NCBI GenBank assembly: GCA_026874595.1
Contig: CM049308.1
Coordinates: 16,740,001-16,804,000 of the forward strand
Direction of reading: 5' to 3'
Origin: Sipunculus nudus
Taxonomy: Eukaryota; Annelida; Sipuncula; Golfingiida; Sipunculidae
Length of the DNA: 64,000 bases
In this document: one piece after another, positions 25,510-39,200 of the stretch
Position numbering within the stretch: position 1 is the stretch's first letter
Layout of the letters: the number at the start of each line of letters is the position of its first letter
Made by a program: the position numbers and the translations under genes
Notes under the pieces: model-generated
Told to the model about the DNA's origin: nothing
What the model saw: the letters and a program-made list of their open reading frames with translations, nothing else
The model's database searches: none

Positions 25510-25588
25510 TTACTTCTTTCTAGTCCAGTTGCGGCCATCGGCTGTGGAGCTGAATCTGTTATTAAAGCCACCTTCCACTTGAGGCCAC
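25510..25588 (-). CDS. Orphan terminal-exon candidate, unrecognised
   Basis: On the - strand, TTTTGTTTTGACCAG precedes a 79-bp open segment (one base plus 26 codons) reading WPQVEGGFNNRFSSTADGRN... and ending RKK then TAA. Its base composition is much less AT-rich than the flanks. It would need an upstream exon ending in phase 1, which I could not find. The + strand is also open here after a good acceptor, but the following donor (GTCAAA) is poor. Confidence 0.25.
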
Positions 25589-25599
25589 CTGGTCAAAAC

Positions 25600-28500
25600 A
25601 AAATACAGTATTTATATATGAACAAAATTAAAATCATGATTCAGAATTTGAAATATGTGTTCAGTGAGGTGAAATTACCATTCTAGGCTATCACTGGGGC
25701 TCCCCAAAATTTCAGAATTCCTGTATTTGCTTTATTTGTGGCGTTACATAAGTTGTATTCTGCTAAACAAATATAATTGCTTTGCTGAAGCTACAGTTTG
25801 TATGAGTAGGTGTTTGTGGGTTTTTTGGGGGGGGGAGGGGGATATGACCTTTAACCTATCAAGCTCTGTGCCTTTACCACATCCTTGTATCAAAACCTAA
25901 GCCGTAAATTATTTTCATTCACTGTAAAGAAAGAATGTTACAAAGTTAAAATGGCAATAAGTGTCATGTTCATTTCAGTTGGTTTGAAGAGTAGCACCAT
26001 TGTCCTCATAACAAATATACATTTGAACTGCCCTTGTTCAGATTTTCATTAATGTGTAAATTTTTGTTTTGCTCAGGTTTACACAGGTGAAATTTATTGA
26101 TTATCTGGACAGAGATTACATCTATCCATCCCATTTGTGAATTAATGCATAGTTCTGTAGTATCAAAAGATTTAAACTCCTCAGTGGTTCCAGAGTAGTG
26201 AGTACCTTTTCATTGGTACTCAGTTTCAATATAAGCTAATTGTTGGTGCTTTATTTGGCTTAATCTTTGTAGTAGTTGTATTTTTTTATATATTTTTTAA
26301 TGTCATCCATGAACATAGGAATATGATCTTTAAATTTGTTATATTATTTGCAGTTTTGTGGAGAATAATAATCTTAGCACAGAAACTGTTAATTCAAATT
26401 GTGCTTGATCTTTGGTTGATATTTGGATGATCTTTTGCCTAAAACTGATATTTGCTATGGTATCACGAATAGCTATGTATTATTTCAGCCGCTTAATTTA
26501 TTTTAGGAGATTAGCTTGCTTTATTTGAATTTTGTAATGAGGAAATCCTTTCATATACAACTTGTGTGGACAGATCTTGTCCATAAACTTATCTCATATC
26601 TGCTTAAAGAATATTTAAAGCTGGGTCTACATAACTATGCATATGGCAAGAGTGAATGTACAGCAGCCACATATGGTTGACCCAATCATATCGTGTTTAT
26701 ATAGACTAATGTAAAAAGATTCAGCCATGTTTATAAACCATACTTATATTTGTTGATGAGGTGTTTCTCCTTTCCTTGAAGATGATATCACAGCATCAAG
26801 AGTTTGGCACAGATGCTGCTGTTTGTATATTAAAAGCAGCAGTCACTTCAAAGTGTTGTTCAGTTGATCATATTTATATCAAGTTATATTCCATACCCAT
26901 AATCTGTGAGAATAATTTGGCAGTAGTTATCCAAATATAAAGGTTATAGATATTTGTGTATGTATGTCATGTAAATATAACATCAGTAGTAATGATTTTG
27001 TTTCGCAATACAGTTCTTAAATAACTAGTAACTATATGATGTTTATTGGCTCATTGGGATGGAAATTATAATGGGTGGAAATTCCTTGAGAACACTTGTA
27101 AGGGATATATTGGAAGGCCTGCAATAAGAGAAAGAAGTGGAGACCTGCTGTTTGTGACCATTTTCTTTTCATCCAGACATTTTAATTTTTAATTTGATGT
27201 AAGACAAATGTAAACAGGTGTAATCAAGTTTAGTGTATTTTACACTGAGGCTTCAATGAACAGTTCTATATTGAATATGTTAGAAATGGAGCAAACACAC
27301 ATTTGTTACTTAATGTTATTCAAAATGTAATTCATATCAGAATATAAATTACTTATATAAGCATGCAAATTAAAAAAAAAACAACATACCTGCATAAAAT
27401 GTAATTGGTCTGACACTGTTAACACCATGTATAAAACAGCTCCTCGAGTGTACATGTATTTGACGATTTTTTTTACATAATTCCTAGTTTACATCGAACT
27501 GCACATGAAACCCAGCTGCCTATAATGCGGCTAGAGAATCCTGAATGTGACAGTTTATGTTAAGTTTTGTTGTTTTTTTTCTGAGAAAAGCATAATTCGT
27601 TTGTTTTTTTGAGGAAAGTGCCAAAGTTGATAAGTCTTGTATGCTTCCTATAGCTTTAATGGGAAAATTTATGTTTGAAATCCATCCATAATTTATATGT
27701 ACCAATTGAAGTGTACCTGTCACTATGACAACATCATAGTAACATATTTATCCATACTACATCACAATGGGAACCTTATACATCAAATATTTGAGGGAGA
27801 AAGCTCAAGGGTTTAGTGGTGAATCTCAAATATCTTAATTTGAAGAGGGGTTGGGGCACTTGTATTCCTTATTTGTATGTACACAAAATCCATTACTATG
27901 CAAATGCCTGTATTGAGATAATTAAGGTAAAATGCCATGGTGTAAATTGCATATAAGTTTGTGTATATAAATGTACAAAATAACATTGTATTATTAAGCT
28001 TGTATTTAGCAGATGGTAGTTTGCTATTTATATACATGCACATTGATCTAAGAGGTGTGAATTAAACTGTATCATTATGTTCATGCTATTTTAAGTTTGC
28101 CATACACACTGAAAATGTCTACATACACACAAGGAACAGTCAACTTGATGTGTTCTGGTTCACTGTGCCCTTGGCAATGTAAACCATGTTAACCTGGGCT
28201 ACACCTTGGTGAAAGCTGACATGTTGATGTAAAGGCAAATGTTGCATAAAGATAGTATTAGAAAGCACTTGTATACCTCTGTGGTTATATTCTGTGAACA
28301 TCCAAAAATGCTCCTACTTGATTTGCCTTGCAAATGGCACCATTGATTTAAAGCAGAGGTCAGTACCTGTGGTGTCATACTTATATGACACAAACAAAAA
28401 AGTTTCTAATTACAAATATGGATCTGGATTAGCTCTAAACTCTTCCAAATGTAACCTTTTACACAGACAAATGATCAAACAGACAGAACGGGGGACAAGC

Positions 28501-29780
28501 ACACATGGCTGAAAATGTAACCTCTATCCAGTAATATTGACTGAGGTAACAAGTTCTTTTTATCAAAGGATATGCCATAAGACCTTCCAATAAAGTTCTA
28601 CATAAAGTATTTTTTTTTACTTTATGAAAATGTTTTAATCAAGAGAAAATATGTGAAATTTTGTTGCAACTCTTCAAATGGTGGAAATGATTATGAACAA
28701 ATATTTAATCCATTTTCATTCATACCTTATTGAAAGAAGACCTTGTATGTACACACAATTATTTTTTTAAGGAATCAATTAGCAAAGAGCAGCATTAATT
28801 CTGAGCACTTTAGGCTCATTCACAAAACATGCTCTGTATAAGATAGCAGCAGTAGTGCTGTAGAACAATAATTATTAGATTGTGGATCATGTATGAATGT
28901 TATGTTCAGTGTGTATGGCCAGCATCATTAAGTAACCTTGTGTTATTGGTTATGCTCAAGCAAGGGTACATAGTTTTACTATCCTCAGGATTTCACACAG
29001 GGGTCAACTAGGAACTTTAATATTGTTAAAGAGTTTTAAGACTATATAATATAATGTGCAATTTATGGAATGAAGAAATTAAGAATTAAAAATTAGTTTT
29101 CTGTGTTTGTTGTTTTCTGGCATTTCAGTGCAATTTTGCTTCTGTTTGTGAGAGGTGTAGGAAATGTGAATGCGGAGAAATCCAATGAAGTTTAAATTTT
29201 ACAAAACAGAGCCCTGAAATGCAAGCATACATGTCCAAGTATAAACACAAAGTGTATCGATCAACATTAGTGCCTGGGGCCTTGCATCATGGTAAACAAA
29301 AGTACGGCTAGAGTGGGTAATAGTATTAATGTATGCCTGTTGAATGTCTTGTGACCTTATTAATAATATACACAAATTCTGCTGAGAATTTAATTCAGTT
29401 GAAAACAAAAATTGGTTGATATTTTTATTGAAATTCATGAAAATCCTAAGTTTTTTTTGCTATTTTTCATGGCGCCAAAGTTGGGTGACCTTTGACCTCA
29501 TAAATAGGTTTGGATTTTGTCAAGAATCTAACTTGGGCAAGATATTACATTGTTTTTTCTGTTGAGTTTCATCAGAAATCCTATTTCTAGTAATTTATCG
29601 CAGTGAAACCACCACAACGACACTTGGTAACCTCTGACGTACTGAATATGCATGAATTTTCCTGAGAAATTAACCACAATGATGTAATCTATTAGTGAAC
29701 AGTTATTTTGACTTTTGTGAAAATACATTAATATAAAAATATTTATTTTACATGGATTATACCAATAGTTATTATTATAA
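25600..29780. other. Intergenic AT-rich stretch
   Basis: No convincing exon or complete element. The part at about 29440-29650 resembles, inverted, the repeat family at 13826-14290. Confidence 0.4.
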
Positions 29781-29788
29781 CTAATCAA

Positions 29789-29900
29789 GGCACTCTCCAT
29801 GGCTCAGGTGGTGGCATTCGATAGTGTCAAGAGGTGGAGGAAACTGGAGAAAACCACTGGCCTTGGACGGGCAACTACAACCCACTCTCATACATTAATT
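29789..29900 (+). mobile_element. tRNA-derived SINE fragment
   Basis: CATGGCTCAGGTGGTGGCAT resembles a Pol III A-box. It is followed by a GGAGGAAACTGGAGAAAACC segment of the kind seen in the conserved central parts of animal SINEs, then CCCACTCTCATAC. No poly-A or duplication was identified. Confidence 0.4.
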
Positions 29901-30124
29901 TAATACAAATACCATAATACATGTACAACCTGTTTTATACATGTGTATGTAAACTGGTGTTGAATTGGTGTGGTCAATAGTTTTCTTGGCACATGATGAT
30001 AGATTCTGATCCACAGTACAGGAGTGGCACCAATAGTCAACAGATAATAAATTTACACTTTTTCATTGAGAAAGACAGGTTTGTCATAAATATGTCAGGG
30101 TAATAATAATAAAGGCATGATGTA

Positions 30125-30637
30125 TAAGGGCCCTTTTCCATGGGCACGGAAAAATCACACCAGTGTTAGATTCATGTGTTCCTTTTCCATGTACGCGTTT
30201 CCGCGCGCAGGCGAGTCTTCTTGTGGAGGTCAAGGACACAAATGTAGTCTGCTTATAGCCACCCTAGCAAAAATCATGGTGACAACTCTTAAAAACAACA
30301 ATACTTAATTGCTGCTCTGCTTGTCGAATATATAATTAGGGGGGGCTTAATTACCCATAGCCGCATGTCAATAACACACTACCATAATAAAAATATACGA
30401 TCCTGCAAATATTACAAAAAATTTGTAATGCATGCATGAATACAGTGAACTGTACATAACAGATACATGCTCAACATGTTGCTGGGAATGCTAGGGGACG
30501 GGGAATCCCTTGTGAAAACTCATAAGCCAGAGGGGAATTCTGTGGAAATGCACATGTTTCCACACACATGGAAAAGCTTAATTCAGTGCGTTTTTTAAGA
30601 GTGTGGAAACCTGCTTGCATGGACAAAGGGGCCTAAA
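30125..30637. mobile_element. MITE with approximate terminal inverted repeats
   Basis: The ends are AAGGGCCCTTTTCCATGGGC and, inverted from the right, TAGGCCCCTTTGTCCATGCA. Related TTTCC(A)CATG motifs recur inside in both orientations (GTTCCTTTTCCATG, CACACATGGAAAAGC). It is hAT-like in flavour, but no target duplication was found. Confidence 0.5.
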
Positions 30638-31223
30638 GCTTTTCGAGCAAAAGGAACCTGAATTCCAGATTGCTCCCTAAACTTCTGGGATAAAGGCTGG
30701 GCTGATGATCAAAGAAACCAATTCTTAAGAGTATTAATTAGATGAAGTATGGTAAACATTTAAGAAATCCATCCATATATGTGGCATGTCTTTTGATTGA
30801 GGGCCTTTCTAAGGCCTTTGGATTTCAAGTTAAATAGTTTATCAGCTGTGTTTGTCTGTTCAAGGGTCTTCTTTTTAACAGCATTATGAATAAAAAAATA
30901 ATTTCCAAGAAAGTTCATGGAGGGATTGGGACATACCATAGGCCAGCAGAGGGATTAGGATAGGGGGGATTGTTTCATTTTGGTAGACGTATACATAGAT
31001 GAGTGTCATTCCAATTGGGTATGAATTTATTATAAGTTTGATAAAAGTCATAACCTGTCATTAAGATTTCGGAACAGATCCCCATTATTCTACAGGAAAT
31101 TTTCATTTTGTTTCAGAAAGATCTGTCAGGGATCAAATTGAAACATAAAGCTATGCGATTCAGCAGGTTAACCATCAGACTACATAGCCTGTGTGTGTAT
31201 AATACTGTATATATATATATATA

Positions 31224-31320
31224 AACTGGGACCTGGACAGTCAAGTGGTAAAACACTTGGTTTTCTCCACTGGTTACTTTGGTTTGATCCCTGTGGTTGA
31301 AAATGATAGTGGGTTGTACA
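31224..31320 (+). mobile_element. tRNA-derived SINE head
   Basis: GTCAAGTGGTAAAACACTTG (A-box region) is followed after about 30 bp by GGTTTGATCCC, a good Pol III B-box. The spacing matches a tRNA-like SINE head. It is preceded by a (TA)n tract. Confidence 0.5.
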
Positions 31321-32896
31321 TATATACCTATTACAGAGATCAATCAATTCTTATAATGAATTCTGAAATAACATTAACCAATAAAGAAACTAAAGACAGT
31401 TCACTTGAATCCTTTATAATAATAATTTATACAAATAAACAAACATTATACTGCATGATCGCCCACTGATTATGCAAAGTATCTGTACAGTAAATCACTT
31501 GAATTTGAGGTACAATTCTGTTAATACCATACTGATTTCTTACTCCAAAGATACCACAGATCAAGCACATTATATCTCAACCAGTACTGCTGTAGGCATT
31601 AACTTAAGATCTCTAGACTTGACTTTTAACAGACAAAGATTTCATTGTTCAGACCAGAATCACAGTGCACTTGTTTTCTGAAATCTCATTATATTTGCCC
31701 ATCTTGTAGAAAATTTTGATAATAATACTTTTTTTGGGTGCTAATTTAAAACCTCTTTTTTAATCCAAACTGTACGTTTCTCAATAATTATGTTTGTGAT
31801 ACTTTGCTTGAGAAACTGGACTGTAACTTCAACATTACCACTGGCTGACATGCCTCTTCTATTAAGAACTCCATATTCTACCCAAAACATACATTAAAGG
31901 GGCCTAATCACCTACAAAGCATGTTGAATTAACACAAAACATAGCTTCTCCCCTTTCAAATAAATTAGTACTTGCTAAAATTTTGCCCTGATCCTGTTTG
32001 TTCACTCATGTAAACGAGTGTTAAAAACAGAGGACTGGGCATGAATACAGTGTCAATATAAAAGCAGCATGTGGGTCTGAGTGCATGGCCCTGGCCACAA
32101 CACCTGTCACTCAGGAGATGTCCTGCTTGCCTTAGTCCAAACAATGTAATACAGGTTTTATCCTGTCTGAAACATTGTACCTTGCGGCTCACAATCAAAC
32201 CTCTGGTCACACGGCCTTGTTATGGTAAACAGTCGTACGTGGACTTTATTTACCAATACACAGAGGCATAACAAGGTGTTGCAAGCAAGGTACTGAGACT
32301 GTGCTGGGATGGTTCTGCTGGACAAATTTTCTATAAAGCAAATGTGTACTGATAGTGTGAAAGAATAGGCATAATATTGCTCCTGATTATGTCCCTTTAA
32401 CACAGAATTTTACATGCACTGCAATTTGCCCACTGTGTGTCTTGGAACCTCTGGCTTCATTAAATATACAAATATTTTGTCATGAATTGAATTCAAATGA
32501 GAAACATACAATTGGTAAATTTTTGTCAAGTCTTCATGGTGCCACAAAAGTCTGGTGACCTCTGACCTCAATTAATATGCATGGATTTTGCTGAGAACTA
32601 AACTTGGGCAAGATATTAAATGGGCAAATAGTTACAGTGAGTTTGTGAAAATCCATAAATTCCCTGGTAAATAACTGCAGTGACACTAAAAGTTAATGAA
32701 CATATGGATGGATGCTGCTGATACACTGTTATGTCTCATCTTAATAAAAAAAACAAGTTTACCATAAAGATAATTTGGCTGACAAATGAGAGGTCTGCCT
32801 GGTTTCATTCCTTCATTGGCTCATGCAGGTTTGAGCAGGGGTTTGAACTTGTTTATATTATATAAACTATATTACCTTATCTTTATACTATTATAG

Positions 32897-32999
32897 GTGA
32901 CTATGAGTTTTGTGCTTGGGAGAAACCTGAGCTGAAGTCATCAAGCAGCCATGAAACCTTGCATGCTTACACCATGACATATAACATGACTGATGCATA
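32897..32999 (+). other. Exon-like open segment, unrecognised
   Basis: TATTATAG is followed by an open frame (phase 1 entry) reading DYEFCAWEKPELKSSSSHET... to a TAA at 32997. It lies tail-to-tail with the NDUFAF1 stop. No upstream partner exon was found, and 34 open codons is within chance. Confidence 0.12.
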
Positions 33000-33039
33000 A
33001 AACCCTTGACATATGTTTAACAGTGTCTTCTTGTTCATT

Positions 33040-33261
33040 TTAATACATTTTCCATGCAGGTGTTGGATACATCTCATAAGCAAATTCTTCTGTATGTGTG
33101 TGATCATATATTAAAGCTATGTAGTCTATCTCAAGTGCAAATGGTCCATTCTTGTCATCTGCTATGGTAATCCCCATGTGTGAAATGTTGGCTTTATCCA
33201 TTGCACACTGCTTATCTTGTACTCTGCCTTTTGATACCAAGAAGAACTTGGATAAAGGTAT
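33040..33261 (-). CDS. NDUFAF1: NDUFAF1 coding exon 3 and stop
   Basis: Acceptor CTTTCTTTCAG. It encodes IPLSKFF through ALEIDYIALIYDHTHTEEFA to a TAA stop at 33042-33040. The length and C-terminus match the family. Confidence 0.95.
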   Translation of the reverse strand: MPLSKFFLVSKGRVQDKQCAMDKANISHMGITIADDKNGPFALEIDYIALIYDHTHTEEFAYEMYPTPAWKMY

Positions 33262-36200
33262 CTGAAAGAAAGAAAAGGTCAAGGTCAAAGAAGCAAAAAG
33301 GTCAAGGTGAGGGTATGAAATTTTCTCTCATGAACTATGAATACTTCTGAATGATTTTTTTCTACATAGATAATATTAGTCTATTCAAAGCAAGCATATT
33401 TCATCAATAAAGACAAAGTATGACCTTAAAAGAAAAGTTGCATCTTCAAAATATCATCACGGAGTAAAATAATGCACAAAATAATAAATAATAGGAAATT
33501 AACTGATTTAAAATAAAGTTTGAACCTTCACATTGTGCTAAAAAAATCATCCATTTTCCAGCAATGAGTCTGAAGGCCTTGGATTATTTCCAGGTCCCAG
33601 TAAAATCCAATATAACTTCCATGGTACTAAAGAATAACTAAATGAGCTAATTTCAATGACTATGGGTACCTAAGCAATATGCCAGATGATCAATCTTGAT
33701 TAATCATGGCATACTGATATTACTTAACAACTGGATCCATGGGTCATGGCACTCAGCTGAATTTTGTTAAATTTTGGCAAATGCAAAATTTAATTATTTC
33801 TATTTTTTATATACATAAGCATTTGGAAAGCTAAGAGGAAATGGCCTTGCTATTTGATAATGATCAAATACTAAACATATGATAGTCAAACTAATATTTT
33901 GCACTTTTATAAACTACATTAAAGATGCAGGACCCTCTCATGATCAAATATTTGTTAAAGTATCAGTATTTCAACTCTGTGACATTAATATGTGTGTTAA
34001 ATACAGAGCTATGAATGTTATCAGCCAGTCACAAAACAATCATTAAACTTATTAAGTATTAAGTTCCAGTGATAATATAAATTATTAGTAACTGATCACA
34101 ATGTATAACAGCAGTCAAAGTCATAAATTGAAACATTTAAAAGTAAATTTCTTTCAGTGCAAATACATGGCCTGCATGGCCTTTTATCACTGTCAATAAA
34201 TATATTTCTATAAAATATAAATGATTCACTTGATCAAGCAGAATTATATTTTTGCGTTGAATCATACATTATATCAGCAGAATGAACTGATTCATTATAT
34301 GACAAAAATTTAAACAGAACTGAATGATTTACAAAGGATTTAGATGGAAAACATCTTGAAATTTAAGGTCTTGATTTTCATCAATTTAACTGAAAATGAA
34401 TGTGGTAACATTCTTATATTTTTTAATTCAGATTCTTCATTTTTTTTATTTATAAAAAATCATAATTCAATTTAATAAATGCTGATAAAAAAAGTATGAC
34501 TTCTTTCTAATTTCTGAAACCTGTCAAGTTTTGGGGCAATTACTTTCAAAATTCAGAATCTGTAACCTTAAATCCACATGATTATAGGATATGAAAATTA
34601 AATCAACTTAGGAGAATCCTGGAGAGAATTGTGCCAAGTTCATCTGGAGGTAGTTCTGCTGATGTATTTGAATTAAAGCTTATATTTTCTATATTTTACT
34701 AAATTGAACTTAAGGGTATGCTTACACATAGACTAAAACTATTTATATTGTATTAAGGCCTACAGGCCTAATGCAAACCTAGGCATTTCCATTAGTGTGT
34801 AGTCCATATCTGAAGTACGCATGCATAGTCCGCAACAAATCGCTTTGTAGACTTTTTACCTGGGCCATTTCCATTCATCTGCATGCGTAATTCATATGTG
34901 TAGTCGGTATTCGCATGCTGACAAGAGCAATTTTTGCACATTACGCATACCAATCAACTGGTCAATTTCAGGTTTAACATAGAGTTTTCCCATTCAAGCT
35001 GTGCTATATGAACAATCTCTATTTCCACTGGTATATATATGTCATTTCTGATATCAGTCTTTCATAAACCAAACATATTAGCATTTGGTTGAATTTTGTT
35101 GTCCTCTCTTTAATGACGTGTTTTCTAAATGCTTCAGCAGTAAACATCAGAACTGTGTGTAAAATAATAATAATGAAGATCCTTTTTGAAAATATAAATA
35201 TAATATAAATATTTAAACGGTTTAAAACAAACTTTTGTTGCTAATATTTGGAAATGTACAACAAATATATGGTGAAATGGCTTACAAAGAGAGAAAATCT
35301 TCAGCCATCAAGCACCTACCAACATGGAGTACGAACTACACATTCGTACTAAAGGAAAACGAAACTTTGCAGATACGTACTACAGATATGCACTACACAT
35401 TTATGGAAAACCACCTTAATGCTTCCTTGATAACATGCTTGACCATTATTTAAAAAGTACTTCATTACTTTTCAAGTACATGCATGACATGTACATGTAC
35501 AATGCAAGTACTAAATATTTAAGACCTGAGTACAAGCACCAAATACAAAAACGTCACTCCTGAAACACTGACATGGAAGGACACATCACAAACATTTTTG
35601 TAGGTGGTGCCACTGGTGTATGAGAAAGCCCTCAAAGATGTATTGACATGCAAAATTTAAGGCTGACATGTAAATTCACTCCTGAGAAAAAAGCAGGAAC
35701 ATACACTTCTAAAAAAAAAATTGTAGGTGGCCCACCAGTCTTGTACATGACAAAGCTATCCAAATGTATAGAAGATTTTTAAAGGTTTTAATAGCTTTTT
35801 TCCCAATAAAATCTAAGTCAATGCATATAGCCAAAAAATAAGCTTGACCCAACAGAGTTTGACACGTGACTGGTCCTTCCATAAAATTTGGCACTACTAG
35901 CCCTAGATAGTTTTATGAGATAGCATGGGTAAACATACAGATGACAGTGGATGGCAGACGGATGATGCTGCCCCATCACATAAGCTCACAGGTTAGCTAA
36001 AAATGAACTACCGTAAAATTGCCACTTAAAACCGCGGTTTAATCAAGAAATTCAAAATCTTAAAATCATGTTGCTTTCCTGAAAGCACTGTGCGGTTTAT
36101 ACTAGAAGGGTTTCCTGATTATCTTCCTGACATACATCGTTTTGGGCCCGCGAGTGGGCGTTCATATGGCGACTTTCAAAGGCCGCCCTTAGCAGCAGTC

Positions 36201-39200
36201 TCGGATGCATAGGAGCCTTGTGTAAATGTATTGTTTACAATTATTTGTTATTTGTAAATTAAATATTGCTGATTATCTTTCGTGCGATATATAACTTGTT
36301 ATAAAAATCTTGGTATTTGTCACCTAATAATACATTTATAACACCCCTGCTGTAACACATAGCGGCCCACTTTGTTTGGCATGGTCAAGCAAAATTGAAA
36401 TAAATGTCTACATTAAACCCATTTGCAGCACTATTCAGCAATGATTATTTGTTTAAAACATAAAATTAATAAAAAGCTGACATTGTAAAGAGTCACACAA
36501 TGGCAGACGGTCATTTTAAAATGAAGTTTGAGTGCCGCCATGTGCTGAAATGCCCCGGTTTTCTGCTAAGAATATTTTTAACGGCTGTACGCCGTGGGTG
36601 GTAAACAGAACAGCCACCTATTCCATCCCAGCGTGCCTTGCGGGAACGCTGCCTTGACAAGATGGCTCCCCGCACAGGAACTTGCTTCAGGAAAAAAATC
36701 TTGCATACCTCGACTGGTCACTTTAATTTTACTTTAAATTCACTCGTTATCACGTGTCATGTTTCCTATACGTGCATATCTCAACAAGGTAAATTCAGTT
36801 ATTTTTTAGCTCAGCTTACTATAAGTCATCTGAGCTATAGTCATGGTCCATTGTCTAGAGCCCTGTTTTTTCTGTTTTAACGGAAAAACGGACGGAAAAA
36901 CGGAATTAGGGTTCGAAAACGGAATTAGGGTTCAAAAACGGAATTATATCAAATACACAGAATACGACGGAAAGTCCGATTTAGAGCCGAATTAAATTGC
37001 AAATTTAAAAATTCTCACCCAATATCTTATTAAAAAAATCTTTCAAACTGCGCATTACCCCATGTCATAGCGTCTCAGAGGTGAAATAGCTTTGAATATA
37101 ATATAACCATACTTGTTTCAAATGTTTGAAATGATAGACGGTAAAACGCAGACACTACAGAGCAGAGAACTGTCTTGCCGATTCAGTGAACACATGCGCT
37201 GGATTACTTACGTGTGGGCCTGACGAAGAACCATTTATGCGAAGGACCAGGTATAATTTTAAATATACGTAAAGTAACTATGGGCATCAATGTTAGCAGT
37301 AATTTAATTTAAAATATTTTAAACAGCTTATTGAACACGTAATCCATTTAATCATCTGGATTTAAAATTTTAACTCTTAAGAAGATGTAGCAATTTTATT
37401 ACATGAAATATAAAGATAAAACGGAAAATTCCAGAATTTTGATTTTATTAAAACGGAAAATAATTTTTTATAAAACGGAAAAAACGGGGCTGTAATTGAC
37501 CATCGTCCGTCCATCTGTCTGTCTGTCTGTCCGTCCGTCCATCCATCCGGATGGCACGTTTCAACACCATTGGACCTACGAATCTGAAATTCGGCATACA
37601 GTTAGATGTCTCCAAAACCTCCAACCATACCAAAAATTGTGTCAATAGGACTTTAAGGAAAAACCTCAATGTTTTTATTAGAAATCTGTTTTCACACTTC
37701 AGGACTGCCTAAATTCAAAACCACTTATCTAGTTTTCTTCATATTTACCATAAATATTCCTCTATATAGTTCCTATGTACATGCCAGAAATTAAGTCAGT
37801 ATTATTTAATTTTAAAAAGTTATGGGTCCAAACATAATGGACTTTGTAAAAAAATCAGGAAAGATATTTGGTCACTTAAGACCAAAAGTGTTAAAGGTAG
37901 GGACTTTTTTTCAGTAATACAACTTAAATTAATCAAAATTTAATTGTATACCAAAAATTAGATCAAAATCTGTTAAATTTTTTTAAATATTGGCAAAAAT
38001 ATAAACTTGGTACCTTAAATTTTGCCCAACTTTGGCCTCGGCACGTTTTTTTCCTGTAAGTACTGTGGATTTAATTTTCACAGCATGTACACATAAGGAT
38101 TTTATCTGTTAAAATCTGAAATTTGAAAATAAAAGCTGCAAAATTAGGCTAGTTATTGAATTTTTTTGAGGCTCTTGTTGTATTCCCTTACATTGTCAAG
38201 CAGTCCACTTTGGTGACTGTAGGTCATTCAGTGCAGCTCTCTCTACTGAGTTGAGCTTGATCAGGCTGTCTGCAGTTAATACCATACCACAGGGAGCCTT
38301 TTTCTCTGGCAACCCCCACTCCCCCCCCCCCCCCCCCCATTCTGTTGACAGACCTGTGCTATGAACTAGATGAATCTTAAAATTAACATTTTTTCAGGAA
38401 CGAGCAGTAACAACGGAGACCCCTCCCCCCACCCACCCCTTCAATACACAGGACTAATTAAAAAGATAATCTTATAATTTTAATGTTAAATAAATTCTTT
38501 TTGATGAGACTTGGACAATTTTGATTGTTTTAAAGAAAAAAAAATCAGGAATTTAATCCTAATATTCAAATGTGATAAAATATTAGGATCTAATGTAAGT
38601 GCTAACTGACAAGATTTAAGAAGATATAAATACTTTGTAGCAATTCATTCATATCTCTTAAAGTTGGCAGGGCCTAGGTGTGAATAACACTGTTAACTTA
38701 GTATTAAAATTAGGAATATTGGTCAAACTTTGTTGGATTAATTTTTAACTCATATGGCCATATATTTAACTTTTGAAAACTTAATTACCTTCACACATTA
38801 TTTGTTTATGAAATGTTACTTTTATATAACACTAACCTTAGGCCTATTTGTTCCCTTGGTGCATTACTAAATGGTTTAGCTCATATCCATTATTCTATAA
38901 TTTACATTTTCATTTTAGCAGGGCCATTTTCTCATAGCTTTTCTAATGATAATATACATGAAAAACCAAAAGAAATAAAAATATTTTGCAGTTACTAATA
39001 TTTTCCAAAATTCAGCTGAGCGATGTGACCCATGGGTCCCTTGTTTATATTTAGTTAAGTTGACCAGTGATGTTTTCAAATGCATCAACAAATTGTGACA
39101 TGGAGCCATGTCAATGTATGATGTGACGATGATAATACCAAAGTAACCTGTATGAAAATGATTTCTTCCGAGTAATTCAATAAAAATGGAATTTTCATCA

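Larger units (their letters stand above)
36803..39045 (+). mobile_element. Family R1 copy C, nested
   Basis: It starts TTTTTAGCTCAGCTTACTAT and ends CAGCTGAGCGATGTGACCCA then TGGGTCCCTTGTT. A (GTCC)n-type tract lies at about 37505-37548, after the MITE that interrupts it. The interior differs from copies A and B in its middle part (about 38160-38990), so R1 has internal variants. Confidence 0.8.

Noticed and set aside
32897-32999. A + strand terminal exon of an unlisted gene
   Set aside because: Only 34 open codons, weak acceptor context and no partner exon; kept as a low-confidence feature only.
36638-36880. 80-codon frame, candidate gene start in the TIR element
   Set aside because: It runs out of unique sequence straight into the R1 copy C terminus and the MITE, with no donor.
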